Part shown: positions 10,841 through 21,396 of the stretch, piece by piece
How positions within the stretch are numbered: the first letter of the stretch is position 1
How the letters are laid out: each line of letters opens with the position of its first letter
DNA from: Zea mays
Taxonomy: Eukaryota; Streptophyta; Magnoliopsida; Poales; Poaceae
Reading direction: 5' to 3'
Length of the DNA: 64,000 nt
Assembly (NCBI RefSeq): GCF_902167145.1
Contig: NC_050097.1
Coordinates: forward strand, 229,481,034-229,545,033
Program-made: the position numbers and the translations under genes
Notes under the pieces: generated by a model
Told to the model about the DNA's origin: nothing
The model's database searches: none
What the model saw: the letters and a program-made list of their open reading frames with translations, nothing else

Positions 10841-13567
10841 GTGGCCCCCGGGCCTGCCTTAGGGGAGGGAACGAGCCTGCAGGTGGGGGCCAAAGTTTGA
10901 TTGGCGATTGGCACGCTGCTTCCGCGCGCTTGCTGCCGTAATTGCTGCCTGTTCACGCCAACTGTCATGCCTGTCCCCGCGGCTGACTGACCCATGACTT
11001 CCGTACTTGATGGTTTCGCTGGGCCATGCGCGGGGTGCCTCGATATCGCTGCATTGGTTTTGAAAATTCACCTTCTCAGTCTTCTGCGGCGGCCTCGAGG
11101 AGGCGCGGTACTGGCGCGAGCGGTGGTGCGACTTCTCTGCACCCAGGAACCGGCGCCCAAGGAGGATGACTCGTGGGCCCGGGCCCTTGTGCCAGGGACT
11201 GGGCTGTTGGTTTTGGCGGAGGTGAAGAGACGCACTACCGTAGGCGGAGGCACACTCTTCACGTGTCGGTTCGCCTTCTCCGCACACAGAAACCGATGCG
11301 CCAGGTGCATAACATGTGGGGCTGGGCCCCCATGCCAGAGGTTGGACCGCTGGTTGCAGCGAAGACGAGGGGGCGCACTACCGTGGGCGGTAGCACGCTC
11401 CTTGTGTGGCAGTTCGCCTTCTTGATCGTTGGTCGCGGCGAAGATGAAGGGGGCGCACTACCGCGGGGCGGTAGCACTCTCCTTGTGCGGCGGTTCACCT
11501 TCTTCGTATCGAAGACCAGCGCGCCAGCTGTATGACTTATGGGATCGGGCCCCCGTGTCATTGGATGGATACCCCAGTGTGCATCGGGGGAGACTTCTCG
11601 CAACGTTTCGAGGCGAGAGCGGGGTAGTCTGCCTTTAAAGGGGGGGTTCATCCCTCGAGTAGCAGCCATGCCTTGCTTCTCTCCCACTCGCGGCGTCCTC
11701 TCGCCTCCGAGCTCTCTGCGCCCCTTTGCCTTCAAGGTCTCTGCTTTGCGTTGCCGTAGTTTACCAAGGCCTTGTAAGTTCATCCCGAGCGTGCCCAGAC
11801 TGAGTGAGTGCTCGACATGGTATACCGCCTGCTTGGATGGGATGCGCCGGCGTTCGGCGGAAGGATTTGCGCCGGCACCCTCCACCCCAGTGAACTTGCC
11901 GCTGGAGAGTTCATGCCTTTTATCCTCCCCGGCGGGTTGGTGCTATCGGTCTTGTCTTTCCTCTGCTGGAGGTGCGCGACCTTGTGGGAGCGGCGCTCTT
12001 CCACCGGTGCTTGGCTTCAAGGATGTTCATCAGCCTTGCGGTGGTGGAGAGCGAGCTAAGCCGCGGCTCCGCCTCCCACATGGGCTGGTGACCCGCCTCT
12101 TTCTCTAGCATTCGGAGGAAAAGGATGATCACCAGCCTTGTGAAGGAGGCGAACTTCGGCTACGTGGTCCCGGCTAGACCGCAAGCACCGCTTGCCGCCG
12201 TGCTTCCAGCTCCATGGCTTGGATGGTCTTGTCCTCACCCCCGTAGGAGGGCGGGGGAGAGGGCCTCTTTGCCATGGCACGCACGCTGAGGTGGTTGCCA
12301 CCGCTGGGGAGGCTGCCCGGCGCAGAGGTGGTTGCCGCCGCTGGCAAGTCATCGGTGTAGAGGTGGTCGCCTCCGCTGGTGAGCCGCTTGGTGCATAGGT
12401 GGTCACCTCCGCTGGCGAGCCGCTCGGAGAAGAGGTGGCCGCCGCCGCTAGCGAGTCGTCGGTGTAGAGGTGGTCGCCGCTGCTGGCGAGCCGCTCGGAG
12501 CTAGGTACCCACGCGACCCTACTGGTGTGGAGGTAGTTCATACCTGTAGAGTAGAGATGGAGCTAGGACTCCGCTTGAAGGCGGATGTAATACTTTTGCT
12601 TTTTGTAAGGTACTTTTGAGTACTATTTATCAAGTAGTATTAGCACTTATCTGTGTACCACTTGTCCTTGTTTGTGTTGTAACCGATTCCTCCGTGGTAC
12701 CTGGCCCCCCTGGGATGTAGGCTCAGTTTGTCGAGGCTGCAGACCAACATACCTAAGAAAGAGTTGGCAATGGCCCCTAGGAGGTAGCCTCGACTGGGAC
12801 CTGGGCCTGCACATAGCTTCGGCTAGGGAGCATTAGTAGTACACTCGCAGGACCCGCCATCTAACACTAGCCATCCTTTGATACATGCTCGGGACCTGCA
12901 GGGTCTAGTCTGGGAAGCCAAGTTGTGTGTCCGGACCCCCTAGATGGTGGTTCTAGATACTAGGACACCTGTCACAGAGTGGTGGAGCGTGCAGGCCCAC
13001 GGTACGGGACCAGGCTGAGCGGCTACACGACTTCGGACCACCCCAAGAGACAAGTGTCCATTCTCTAGTTCCGGACCCCAGGTTGCCGGACCCACAAGAC
13101 TTATAGCTCCAAATACTAGGGTACCCATCACGAGGTGGTGGAGTGTGCAGGCTTTCGGGTACGGGACCAGGCTAAGCGGCCACACAGGCTCCGGACCACC
13201 CCACGGAACGGGCACCCGTTCTTTAGAACCAGCCCCTAGGCTGTCGGGCCCTCCTGCTTTCGCAGAGAGGTCCTAAACTGCAAGTCTGGCTATTCCATTC
13301 GGATGTCATCATGTTTGATGGAATGGGAACTGTTTGGGTGGGTTAGATAAAATAACATCCGGAAAACTGCAAGGTAAGACCATGGAGCAGTAGGATAAAA
13401 CTATCATAGAGGCACATCTGAGGGGGTAAATCTTTTCTTTATAACTTGTCATGCATGGGTGCAGACCAATAGGCCGGGCTTATGAGGGCGGACCTCACCG
13501 AGCTGGCGTACACGTATGCGTTACCTAGTTACAAAAGGGAGGAAAATTTGACCCCTTAGACTTGCTC
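10841..13567. other. Element A 3' internal region, no gag-pol coding; module shared with element C
   Basis: GC-rich DNA between A's left LTR and the integrase tail. I see no conserved protein on the minus (gag) strand. On the plus strand about 10858-12590 aligns by eye with 18180-19800 of element C. Shared landmarks are CGAGCCTG then GCTGCTTCCGC; GCCTTTAAA before AGTAGCCATGCC; the phrase TTCAAGGATGTTCATCA; and TGTGGAGGTAGTTCAT. The TTTAAA-plus-ATG arrangement looks like an opposite-strand promoter and start. At 12930-13240 a segment of about 155 bp is tandemly duplicated (ATACTAGG at 12958 and 13113). Confidence 0.6.
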
Positions 13568-13915
13568 CTATGGATAGAACTTATAGAGATGCTCCAGTGG
13601 TCAGGAAGAGGTACTCCTTCAGTCGTAGCAAGATAGTCACCCCTGGGTCGGCGTATTCCCGTCACCTTGAAGGGTCCTTCCTAGCTGGGGGAGAGTTGCA
13701 GAGCCCTTCTTGGTTTGGTACTTGCCGTAGGACTAGGTCCCGACCCTGGGTTCCCATCTGCATTTGATGACGGAGTCCTCGTCCTCGTGCTGTAGCCATT
13801 TCTGCATGGACTTGTCAGAAGCCTGGACCCGTGGGGAGTCCAGAAGGGTTTCCGGGGGAAGGCAGGCTTCGACCCCATAGACCGGGGAGTACAGGGTCCC
13901 TCCGGGGGTCCATCT
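13568..13915 (-). pseudogene. Element A integrase C-terminal tail, fused after gag
   Basis: Read on the minus strand this gives VYGVEACLPPETLLDSP, then across frameshifts DLVLRQVPNQEGL, a stop, EGPFKVT, and a final HLYKFYP before a stop near 13568. These are the end of a Ty3/gypsy integrase: the PF-VYG-EA block, the GPF-V SH3-like segment and the terminal W-I-HL-KFYP. It follows the end of gag directly, with no protease, RT, RNase H or integrase catalytic core between, so an internal deletion joined the two. At least two frameshifts and a stop make it non-functional. Confidence 0.8.
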
Positions 13916-15464
13916 AGTTGTCGCCATTGGAGTAGGAGTCTCCGACAAAGACATCCTTCAGGTCCCCATCGGGTGACTGATACCCGAGGTCCCGTTCAGC
14001 CGCAGCCACCTCGCCGTCGTCAACCCTTTCCTTGCCAGGTCGGCGACGAGGTGGGGAGTCGTCCTTGGAAGACTGCTCGCGTCGCTCGCTGACGCGTTTC
14101 GCGAGGTCGATGATCTCGCAACACTCCGCGGCGCTGTGGCGACCGTTGGGGTGCATAGGGCATGAGCCAATGTTACCCCTCTACGACCGTGGACGTTTGT
14201 TGCGGTCGTCCCGGCCCCCAGTCGCGGCTGCGATGACTAGAGCGGTGGACCGCGACTTCTGGTGGTCACAGTCCTTTTTTTTCTTTTTACCGTCCCGGGG
14301 AACGGTACCCGAGCCACCCATCTGGGTAACCCCGGTCTGCGGGGCCAAGTGCCATGCACGGCCCTCGGCGGCTCTGGCGCACTTGTCGGCCAGAGCGAAG
14401 AATGTGGAGACAGTCTCCACGTCATGCATGGCCAACTTCTCCAACATTTTCTCATCACGTACTCCCTAGCGGAAGGCCGTGATGATGGAAGCATCGAAAA
14501 TGCGAGGTATAGTACCTCGCACCTTGGTGAAGCGGGAGATGAACGTTCGGAGAGTCTTCCCGGGCTCTTGCCTCATTGCGTGGAGGTGGGCCTCCAAACC
14601 GTGTTGCTGGTAAGCGCTGGCGAAGTTCGCAACGAACCACGCGCAGAGCTCTTACCAGGAGTAGATTGACCCTGGGACGAGGTTCATGAGCCAAGTCTGG
14701 GTAGGCCCAGACAAGGCGACATGAAAATATGTCGCCATCACAGCGGTGTTTCCACCTGCTGCTGTGATAGCGGTGACGTACACCTGCAGGAATTCCGACG
14801 GGTTTGACGTACCGTCGTACTTTTCCGGCAGGTGCGGCTGGAACTTGGATGGCCATGACACCGCGCGGAGATGATCCGCGAGAGCGGCGCAGCCCACGCC
14901 GGCCAAGGGGACACCCGCTTGGGACCGGGTGCCCATTGGGGCCTGCGGTGCTATCGCAGCGAAGTCTTGATCGAGGTTGCGACCTTCGATGTTTTGCTGG
15001 CGCTCGCGCGCCCTCTCTAAAGAGATCCATGCGTCCTCTCCTGCACGCCTGTGATTGAGCTCTGCCCGGAGGTCGTCGGTCTACGCGCCCCTTACTGAGG
15101 GTGAGCGCACAGACGCCGTCGCCTCACGTTGGCGCCGGGATGACCGAGGCTTGGACCTGGTCGAGGTGGAATGCGCCATGCCGAGCAGCCGGTCGACATC
15201 ATCGCGCCACTGCTTCATGGCCCCTGACGAGGCCGTGGAGCTTGGAGGGTGGCGCAGCAACTCTCTGGCCACGGACAACGCGCCAGGCGCCGCCCTTGAT
15301 AGAGTCCGGGATGCTTGTGCAGGCGTGTGCTGCCGCACAGCGTGCACCGCAACTGCCCCAGACACAAGGAGGTTGGATACTCGTGGCACAGAGGACGTAG
15401 CTTCTTCCTCCACCACGAAATCCTCCAAAGTGTCGGCGCGGTGCTCAACGATTTGCACCATCAT
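13914..15464 (-). pseudogene. Element A gag, one frame with several stops
   Basis: Minus-strand frame from an ATG at 15462-15464 (MMVQIVEHRADTLEDF) to a stop at about 13914. The Retrotrans_gag core is clear: LPEKYDGTSNPSEFLQVY, then FHVALSGP-TWLMNL-GSIYSW around 14652-14840, EPGKTLRTFISRF, and DASIITAF. The C terminus has MHPNGRHSAAEC, which looks like a degraded zinc knuckle, and a charged RRRPGKER segment. In-frame stops at 15081-15083, 14652-14654, about 14463 and about 14172 interrupt it, but no frameshift is needed. It would be the capsid/nucleocapsid precursor of a gypsy element; here it is a relic. Confidence 0.85.
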
Positions 15465-15500
15465 GTCGAGCAAAAAAACAAGCAAAAACCTAATGCCAAG

Positions 15501-15519
15501 GCCCCTACCTGGCGCGCCA
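15501..15519 (-). other. Primer-binding site of element A
   Basis: On the minus strand TGGCGCGCCAGGTAGGGGC lies two bases from the start of the 5' LTR. The same 19 bases occur at the equivalent place in C (36785-36803). I do not assign the tRNA. Confidence 0.7.
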
Positions 15520-15521
15520 AA

Positions 15522-15677
15522 TGTCGGAGAGGAAATCTTCGGCCGGGTGGCGGAATGCACCCGTCCTAAATCCTAAGATGAGGAGGGGCCTAAGCGTTTT
15601 GCTTGTTAGTTGGAAAATGGGAAGAACGCAAGAACACACAAGAGGTTAGAGTGGTTCGGGCCGCTGGAGCGTAACAC
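15522..15677 (-). repeat. Element A 5' LTR, outer 156 bp left of element C
   Basis: Matches 538-693 of the left LTR (TGTCGGAGAGGAAAT... to GGAGCGTAACAC). C is inserted here with TSD AACAC (15673-15677), and the LTR resumes at 38176. Confidence 0.92.
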
Positions 15678-16991
15678 TGTCGGCGTTTTGGACCCACGAG
15701 GACCCTCAACCGACCAGTAAATTTGATGTTGCGTGTCCCTGCCCAGATGGGTTGATGCAAGATGAAACACAAGAGGGAGGATGAGGCTTATATTATCTTG
15801 CACCGGGGTGCTCGTACTAGGGGTTACAAGCGTCACGAGAGAGAGAGGGTTTGGCCTTGGAGTGAGCCGTCTGAGTTGGCCTCCTTCGCCTCCGCCCTCG
15901 CCTTCTCTGCCTGCCTCCCCTTGGGAAGGCCTTGGACATCCCCTTTTATGGATACAAGGAGATGGTCCAGCTGTACATGGGGGTGTAGCTATGTGCTAAC
16001 GTGGCCGGTGGAGAAGTACTTGAGCCCTGTAGAAGCGTAGCTGACGGTGCGGCCCGGGGTCCTGCTGACGTTTCTTTGCCTTCGTAAGGAGTTCAGAACA
16101 ATCGACGTCATGGACGCATGCATGGAACCATCATTATCTGTTGCCCGAGTAATCTAGATGGGACACCGGTCTTGTTCCTTTGTAGCCTGAGGCAGCTAGC
16201 TAGGGGTAGGGTAATGATGTATCCCCTGTGGCGTAGTCGGTCCGAGGCCGAGGTCGGGCGAGGCGGAGACTTATCCTGAGGCCGAGGCTGAGGTCAGGCG
16301 AGGCAGAGACCTTCTCCCGAGGCCGATGCTGAGGCTGAGGCTTGGGGTCAGGCGAGGCGGAGACCTTCTCCTGAGGCCGATGCTGAGGCCGAGGCCTGGG
16401 GTCGAGCGAGGCAGAGACCTTCTCTCGAGGCCGAGGCTGAGGCCGAGGCCTGAGGTCGGGCGATGCGGAGCTCTCTGTAGCGCCCGAGGCTGAACTCGGG
16501 GGAGGTCGTGACTTACTGTCGTTAGTTTTACCCTGGCGGTTGGCGCAGTAGTCGGAACGGGGTGAATAGTGCTGTTTTCCTGTCAGAACGGTCAGTAAAG
16601 GGGCTTAGTGACTACGGTCTTTTCGACCTTGCCGACTGAGGCGTGCGTGTCAGGATAAGGTGTCAGGCGATCCCCGCATTAAATGCGCATGCGATACGGT
16701 CGGTTGGTAAGGCGATTTGGCCGAGGTTGCTGCACGACAAAGTTTGCCCGAGCTTAGCTTCGGGCGAGCCGAGGGTGCGCCCACTGCCTGAGGAGGCCCT
16801 CGGGCGAGACGTGAATCCGTCCGGGGCTGCATTTCTTGCCCGAGGCCGGGCTCAAGCGAGATGAGATCGCGTCCCTTGGTAGACGAGGCCTTGACTTGAA
16901 CCGTGCCTATCAGTCTTTATGGTTTGTTCTGAAGATGTTTTCCAGCCATGTTAAGGAGTATTGGGGGTACCCCTAATTACGGTACCCGACA
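15678..16991 (-). repeat. Element C 3' LTR (left)
   Basis: Pairs with 36806-38170. Both end with GGGGTACCCCTAATTACGG and CCCGACA. A purine-rich tract on the minus strand adjoins it at 16992. It contains GC-rich degenerate tandem repeats (about 16236-16480) built on CGAGGCCGAGGCTGAGG and GGCGGAGACCTTCTCC. Confidence 0.92.
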
Positions 16992-19900
16992 GTAGCCCCT
17001 GAGCCTCGAAGGGAGTGTAGGTACTCGCTTGGAGGTTCTGCCAGATTTTTTGCAAGGGGACCAGCCTTTCTCGGTTATATTTTGTTCCGATGGGTGCGCG
17101 TGAGTGCACCCGTCGGGTGTAGCCCCCGAGGCCTCGGAGGAGTGGTTTGACTCCTCTGAGGTCTTAATTCTTTTTGTGATTCCTCGATTGGCTTTGTTGC
17201 TCCCTCATGCGGCCTGGCCGTAGCCCGGGTGCATGGTCAGGCTCCGAGTTTTTAAGCTGGTTTGTCGACGTGGTCAACAATTTGGCCATAGCCTAGTGCG
17301 AGAGCAGCCTCCGAGCCTCTGCACGAAGCGAGAGGACGATCGAGGACTGTCTCGGCTTTTTATTGTACGCCCCTTCGTCGCCTTTCCGCAAGGAGGAGGG
17401 GAGGAACGCGCCATGTTACCCTCGGTGGGCGCCGAACATGGTGTTTCCAGTGAGTTGCTATTAGGTAATCCGAGTGGACGCCCGAGCCCCGTTCGATAAG
17501 GGTCGGCTAGTGGCCCAGAGGCGCGTTCCAAAAGTACCTGCAGGTGATTCGCTGGACCCGGACCCATTTGATAGGATCCGAGGGCTCAGTGCCTCCCTCC
17601 GGTGGGATTCCATTACAAATCGTTCCCGCTGGTCTCAGAAATGTCCTAGGGTACCTCGGGAGCGTAGCCCAAGCCTCGGCCATGTAACGGACGTACCCAG
17701 GGTCATCCCTCACTCTGCATGCTCTGGGGCGACTGTCGAACCCTTCCGAGGGGCCAGCCTTCGATCCCCTGATCAGTAAAGGGCTCGGAGCTCGAGTGCT
17801 CTAGGGCGGTTGCTGAACCCCGCAGGGCGCAACCTTCGAACCCCTAATCAGTAGGAGGGCTCGGGGCCCGTCTCTTTCGCTGAGAAGGATCCTTTCGAAA
17901 TATTCGCTTTCCTGATCCCTGTGGCAAGAGAGAGAGAGAGAGGGAAAGGAAAACATGATATAAATTTAAACAATGTGGCACACCTTTTTTGAGGCGGTCA
18001 TCATGACGGAGACGAAACGGCGCCTGCTTCGCCTGCCAGAGGTGTCGCGTGCCCTGCCAGGGAGTTAATGCGACGGGATGGGCGATTCGCGGGGCATCTG
18101 TTGCGCGTGCGCGAGTCGTTCGAGGAACGGAACACGGGTGCGTCGTCTTTACGTTGTGGGAGAGGGCTCCCCTGCTGCTTCAGGAGAGGATGCGAGCCTG
18201 TAGGTGATTGGACCGCTGCTTCCGCACGTTCGTTGCTGCAATTACTGTCGGCTCGTCTATGGTCATATCAACCGTCGTGTCAATCCCCACAGCTGGTTGA
18301 CCCGTGACCGTCGCATTTAATTGGCACTGTTGGGTCATGCGCGGGGTTGCCTTGAGCCGTTGCACTGGTTCTGCAGTCCCGAGAAGACGCGACATTGGCG
18401 CAAGTGGCGGTGCGGTTTCTTTGCACACGGTAACTGGTGCGCCGGTTACATGACATGTGGGCCCGAGCCTCCATGCTGGACCATCGGATGCAGCGAAGCT
18501 GAAAAGGTGCACAACTGAGGTGCGGTTTCATGCTTCTTGCATGGCGGTCCGCCTTTTAGACCGTTGGTTTCGGTGAGGATGGAAGGGCGTATAACCGCGG
18601 AGCAGTTACATGTTCCATGTGCGGCGGTTCGCCATCTTCGCGTTTCGGATTAGTTTATATGACATGTGGGACCTAGCCCCCGTGTCGTAGGGTGGGACCC
18701 CTGGAGCACGTCGGTGGAGACTTTGCTCGTGACGCTTGAGGGTGCGAGTGAGGGGATCTGCCTTTAAAAAGGGATCGATCCCCCGGACAGTAGCCATGCC
18801 TTCACACTCTTCGCATTCATCGCGTCTTCCCACCTTCTGGGCCCCTAGATGGGGTGCACCTGTGTTGCCTTCTTCTTGATGCTGTTGGAGGAGTGCGACC
18901 TCATGGGGGTGGGCGCTCTTGAGTCATCGCTCGGCTTCAAGGATTTTCATCATGCAGCCCTGCTGCAGTCCCCCGCCGGCGGTCACCTAGAATGATGGCC
19001 GCCAGCCTTGTGGTGGGGAAGAGCGAGCCGGGCTGTGGCCTCTCCATTGCCCTCAGCTTCAAGGATGTTCATCATCTGTGCTGGGGAGGAGGGCAAGCCG
19101 AGTCGGTGTCCTGCCTTCCGCATGGGCTGGCGACCCGCTTCTTCCTTCAGCATTCGGGGGAGAAGGGCGTCCACCAGCCTTACGGAGGAGGCGAACTGCC
19201 ACCTGCTGCCTGGTTGGGGTGTGGCTGTCCGTCCACCGCACGGGCGACGGTCGCACCGTGCGTAGGTCAGCCACGTCCACGACCCTTCCTGCGCCGTCGG
19301 CCGCACTGGGGGGTCGCACAACACGTCATACGCCGCAGGGGCGGCGTTCGTGTTCTTGGATTGTCTTGTCCTCACTCCTATGGCGAGGACGGGAGTGAGG
19401 ACCTGCCGGTGCGCACTGGGGCGGCCGCCATTCGCCGGTGTGGCATTGGCGCGCAGGTGGCCGCTGTCGTCGGTGCTGAGGTGGTGGCCGCCAGAGGAGG
19501 TTGTCTCCGCCGACGAGACCGTTAGTGCCACCTGCGGCCGGACCTCCGACTCTTTGGCTTTAATGGCTTGTCCTCGCCCCCTCATGTGGGGGACGGGGGC
19601 GAGGGCCTTTTCACAGTAGTGTTTGCCCTGAGGCAATCGCTGCTGCTGTCTAGCCGCCCGAGGCGGAGGTCGTTGTCGTTGCTGGTGCAGTGGTCGCCGG
19701 CGAGCCGCTTGGAGTTTGTTATCTCGCAGCCCCTCTGGTGTGGAGGTAGTTCATTCCTGCGGGAATGGAGCTGGAGTCCCATTTGTAATGTAATGGTGTT
19801 TGCCTGAGAGCAAAATGTAACTGCTTCAAGTACTAAGACATCTGCCGCAGGTCGGGAAAACCGCCGAGGGTGCTGCCGACGTCTAAGTCTAGGTAGCATA

Positions 19901-20190
19901 GTTACCCTGAGTATGAGTGTTTGTTCTCTGTGGCTGTTGAGGCCTGAACATTTGGGTATTTGAGTATAAAGCCACGCTTTTTTCCTCTTATTTCGAGCAT
20001 TAGTACTTGTTCGTCGGTAGCAAAATCACTTATCTGAGCGCGAGTTACTTTTCGCGGAAGGTGATGAGTGAGGTATCCGTATCCCGGAGGCATAGGAGTC
20101 CCTCGGCTCGGTCGGCCTTGCCGTTCAAGGTCCCCCTCGCTCATCTTTAGGATTCCATTACCGATATAGTCGAAAGGCACGAAAGTCGTT
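16992..20190. other. Element C long 3' noncoding region, part shared with element A
   Basis: No gag-pol coding. A (GA)n run lies at about 17926-17943. Around 18180-19800 the plus strand matches element A's module, including CCTTTAAAAAGGG followed by AGTAGCCATGCC (ATG about 18796), two copies of a TTCAAGGAT-TTCATCA phrase and TGTGGAGGTAGTTCATTCC near 19740. The predicted ORF after the ATG is short and not conserved in sequence, so I do not call a protein. Confidence 0.6.
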
Positions 20191-20240
20191 TTGGTGGAAA
20201 ACTTTTCCGAGGAAAATTTTGACGCAGAGGGAGTTCCCTC
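19925..20240 (+). repeat. Direct repeat copy 1 flanking the opposite-strand ORF of C
   Basis: From GTTGAGGCCT (19935) to GACGCAGAGG (20221-20230) this segment recurs at 20967-21280, offset by about 1040 bp, with modest divergence. A shared internal landmark is GCGGAAGGTGATGAGTGAGG. Confidence 0.85.
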
Positions 20241-20928
20241 CCCTTCTAGATCCGAGGCGACCGCTTGGGCCGGGACCCTTGCGGAGGGCCTGGCCGTGCC
20301 CGTCGGGTTTGGCCGGTCCGCCCAAGCCATGACCTCACAGCAGCGTGCCCGGGCCGAAGGTATGTTTTGTCTGCTTTGTGATTTTGTTTTTGCTTCGTTC
20401 TCCTCCTCGCGTCTGAAGGATATTGTCTGGCTATCTTCAGGGTTCGAGACGGCTCTTAACGAGTCCGTCAAGAACTGCGAGGCGCTTGCCCAGGCGGCTG
20501 AGCAGAAGGAGGCCGACGGCGTGGCCATGTCCGAGGCCATCTCGGCTTTCTGCCGGACCTTTGGCCTCGGCGACGTCCCCTCGGACAGCTCCCCCCAGAG
20601 TCGCCTGCGGGCCTTGGGCGGCCACGTGCGCAACAGACTCCGTGGGGCGCTGCACCTCGGCGTTTGGCGGGCCTTCGCCGTCCTTGCTTCCCACTATGAC
20701 GTGGATTTGGAGCGGGTCAGCGAGGGGTATTGCTTACACGACGAAGAGGAGGCCGCCCTATCCGAGGTCCAAAGGCTTGACGCGGCTGCCGAGGGCCCAG
20801 GCGCGGCGTTGGCTTCCTTCTGCGAGGCGGAGATCCTTCCGCCTGCGTCGCCATCCGAGGTCGGGCCGGATTCTGCCGCGTGCGAGAACGATGCCGAGGA
20901 TGCTGCTCCTCCCCCTGCCGACACCTGA
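20191..20928 (+). CDS. Opposite-strand accessory ORF of gypsy element C, probably spliced
   Basis: A 245-codon open frame opposite to gag-pol. It has no ATG at its left end (it opens with TTG); the first in-frame ATG is 20329. GAAG|GTATGT at 20359/20360 and CTATCTTCAG|GG ending at 20440 form a plausible 81-nt intron. Removing it would join RARAEG to FETALNESV in frame. The product is Ala/Glu-rich and largely helical-looking, with NCEALAQAAEQKEAD, FCRTFGLGDVPSDSSPQSRL, LHLGVWRAFAVLASHYDVDL and EVQRLDAAAEGPG. From memory, this resembles the helical C-terminal part of plant proteins annotated as putative gypsy type transposon (Pfam Transposase_28), whose genes run antisense in Tat-like elements. 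The N-terminal domain is not visible upstream, so this is probably a partial gene. Function unknown. Confidence 0.65.
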   Translation: MVENFSEENFDAEGVPSPSRSEATAWAGTLAEGLAVPVGFGRSAQAMTSQQRARAEGMFCLLCDFVFASFSSSRLKDIVWLSSGFETALNESVKNCEALAQAAEQKEADGVAMSEAISAFCRTFGLGDVPSDSSPQSRLRALGGHVRNRLRGALHLGVWRAFAVLASHYDVDLERVSEGYCLHDEEEAALSEVQRLDAAAEGPGAALASFCEAEILPPASPSEVGPDSAACENDAEDAAPPPADT

Positions 20929-20966
20929 GCCTATGTGGAAAAGTTTGTTTTAAGTATGTGTACGTT

Positions 20967-21280
20967 TCTTGCAGCCGTTGAGGCCTAAACTCTTTTAGTG
21001 TCAGAGTATAAAGCTGCGTTTTCTTTTCCTCTTGTTTCGAGCGTTAGGACTTGTTCGATAGCAGAATCACTTATCCGAGCGTGAGTTACTTTTCGCGGAA
21101 GGTGATGAGTGAGGTATCCGTATCCCGGAGGCATGGGAGTCCCTCGGCTCGGTCGGCCTTGCCGTTTAAGGTTCCTCTCGTCGTTTTTAGGATTCCGTTA
21201 TCGATATAGTCGAAAAGCACGAAAGTCGTTTTGGTAGAAAACTTTTTCGAGGAAAATTTTGACGCAGAGGGGGTTCCCCC
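20967..21280 (+). repeat. Direct repeat copy 2 flanking the opposite-strand ORF of C
   Basis: Second copy of 19925-20240. After GACGCAGAGG both copies continue with a run of G then TTCC and a CTTCTAG, so the duplication may originally have included the start of the downstream exon. Confidence 0.85.
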
Positions 21281-21396
21281 CTTCTAGCCCCCGAGGGAGG
21301 GTCTGGCTTTGCTGAGGCAATGCTGATCCTTCCTTGATGGTTAGACTTTATTTATACATGGAAAGAAAGCGAGATACATGAACGACTTGAAAAATT

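Noticed and set aside
14804..15576. Plus-strand ORFs over element A gag
   Set aside because: The minus frame encodes a clear Retrotrans_gag core; the plus ORFs are shadows.
16236..16480. CRISPR-like regular GC repeats in the C LTR
   Set aside because: They are degenerate tandem repeats without distinct spacers, present in both LTR copies of a eukaryotic retrotransposon.
20437..20924. Minus-strand ORFs opposite the antisense gene of C
   Set aside because: They are mirror frames of a GC-rich coding strand; the plus frame has intron signals and a recognisable family look.
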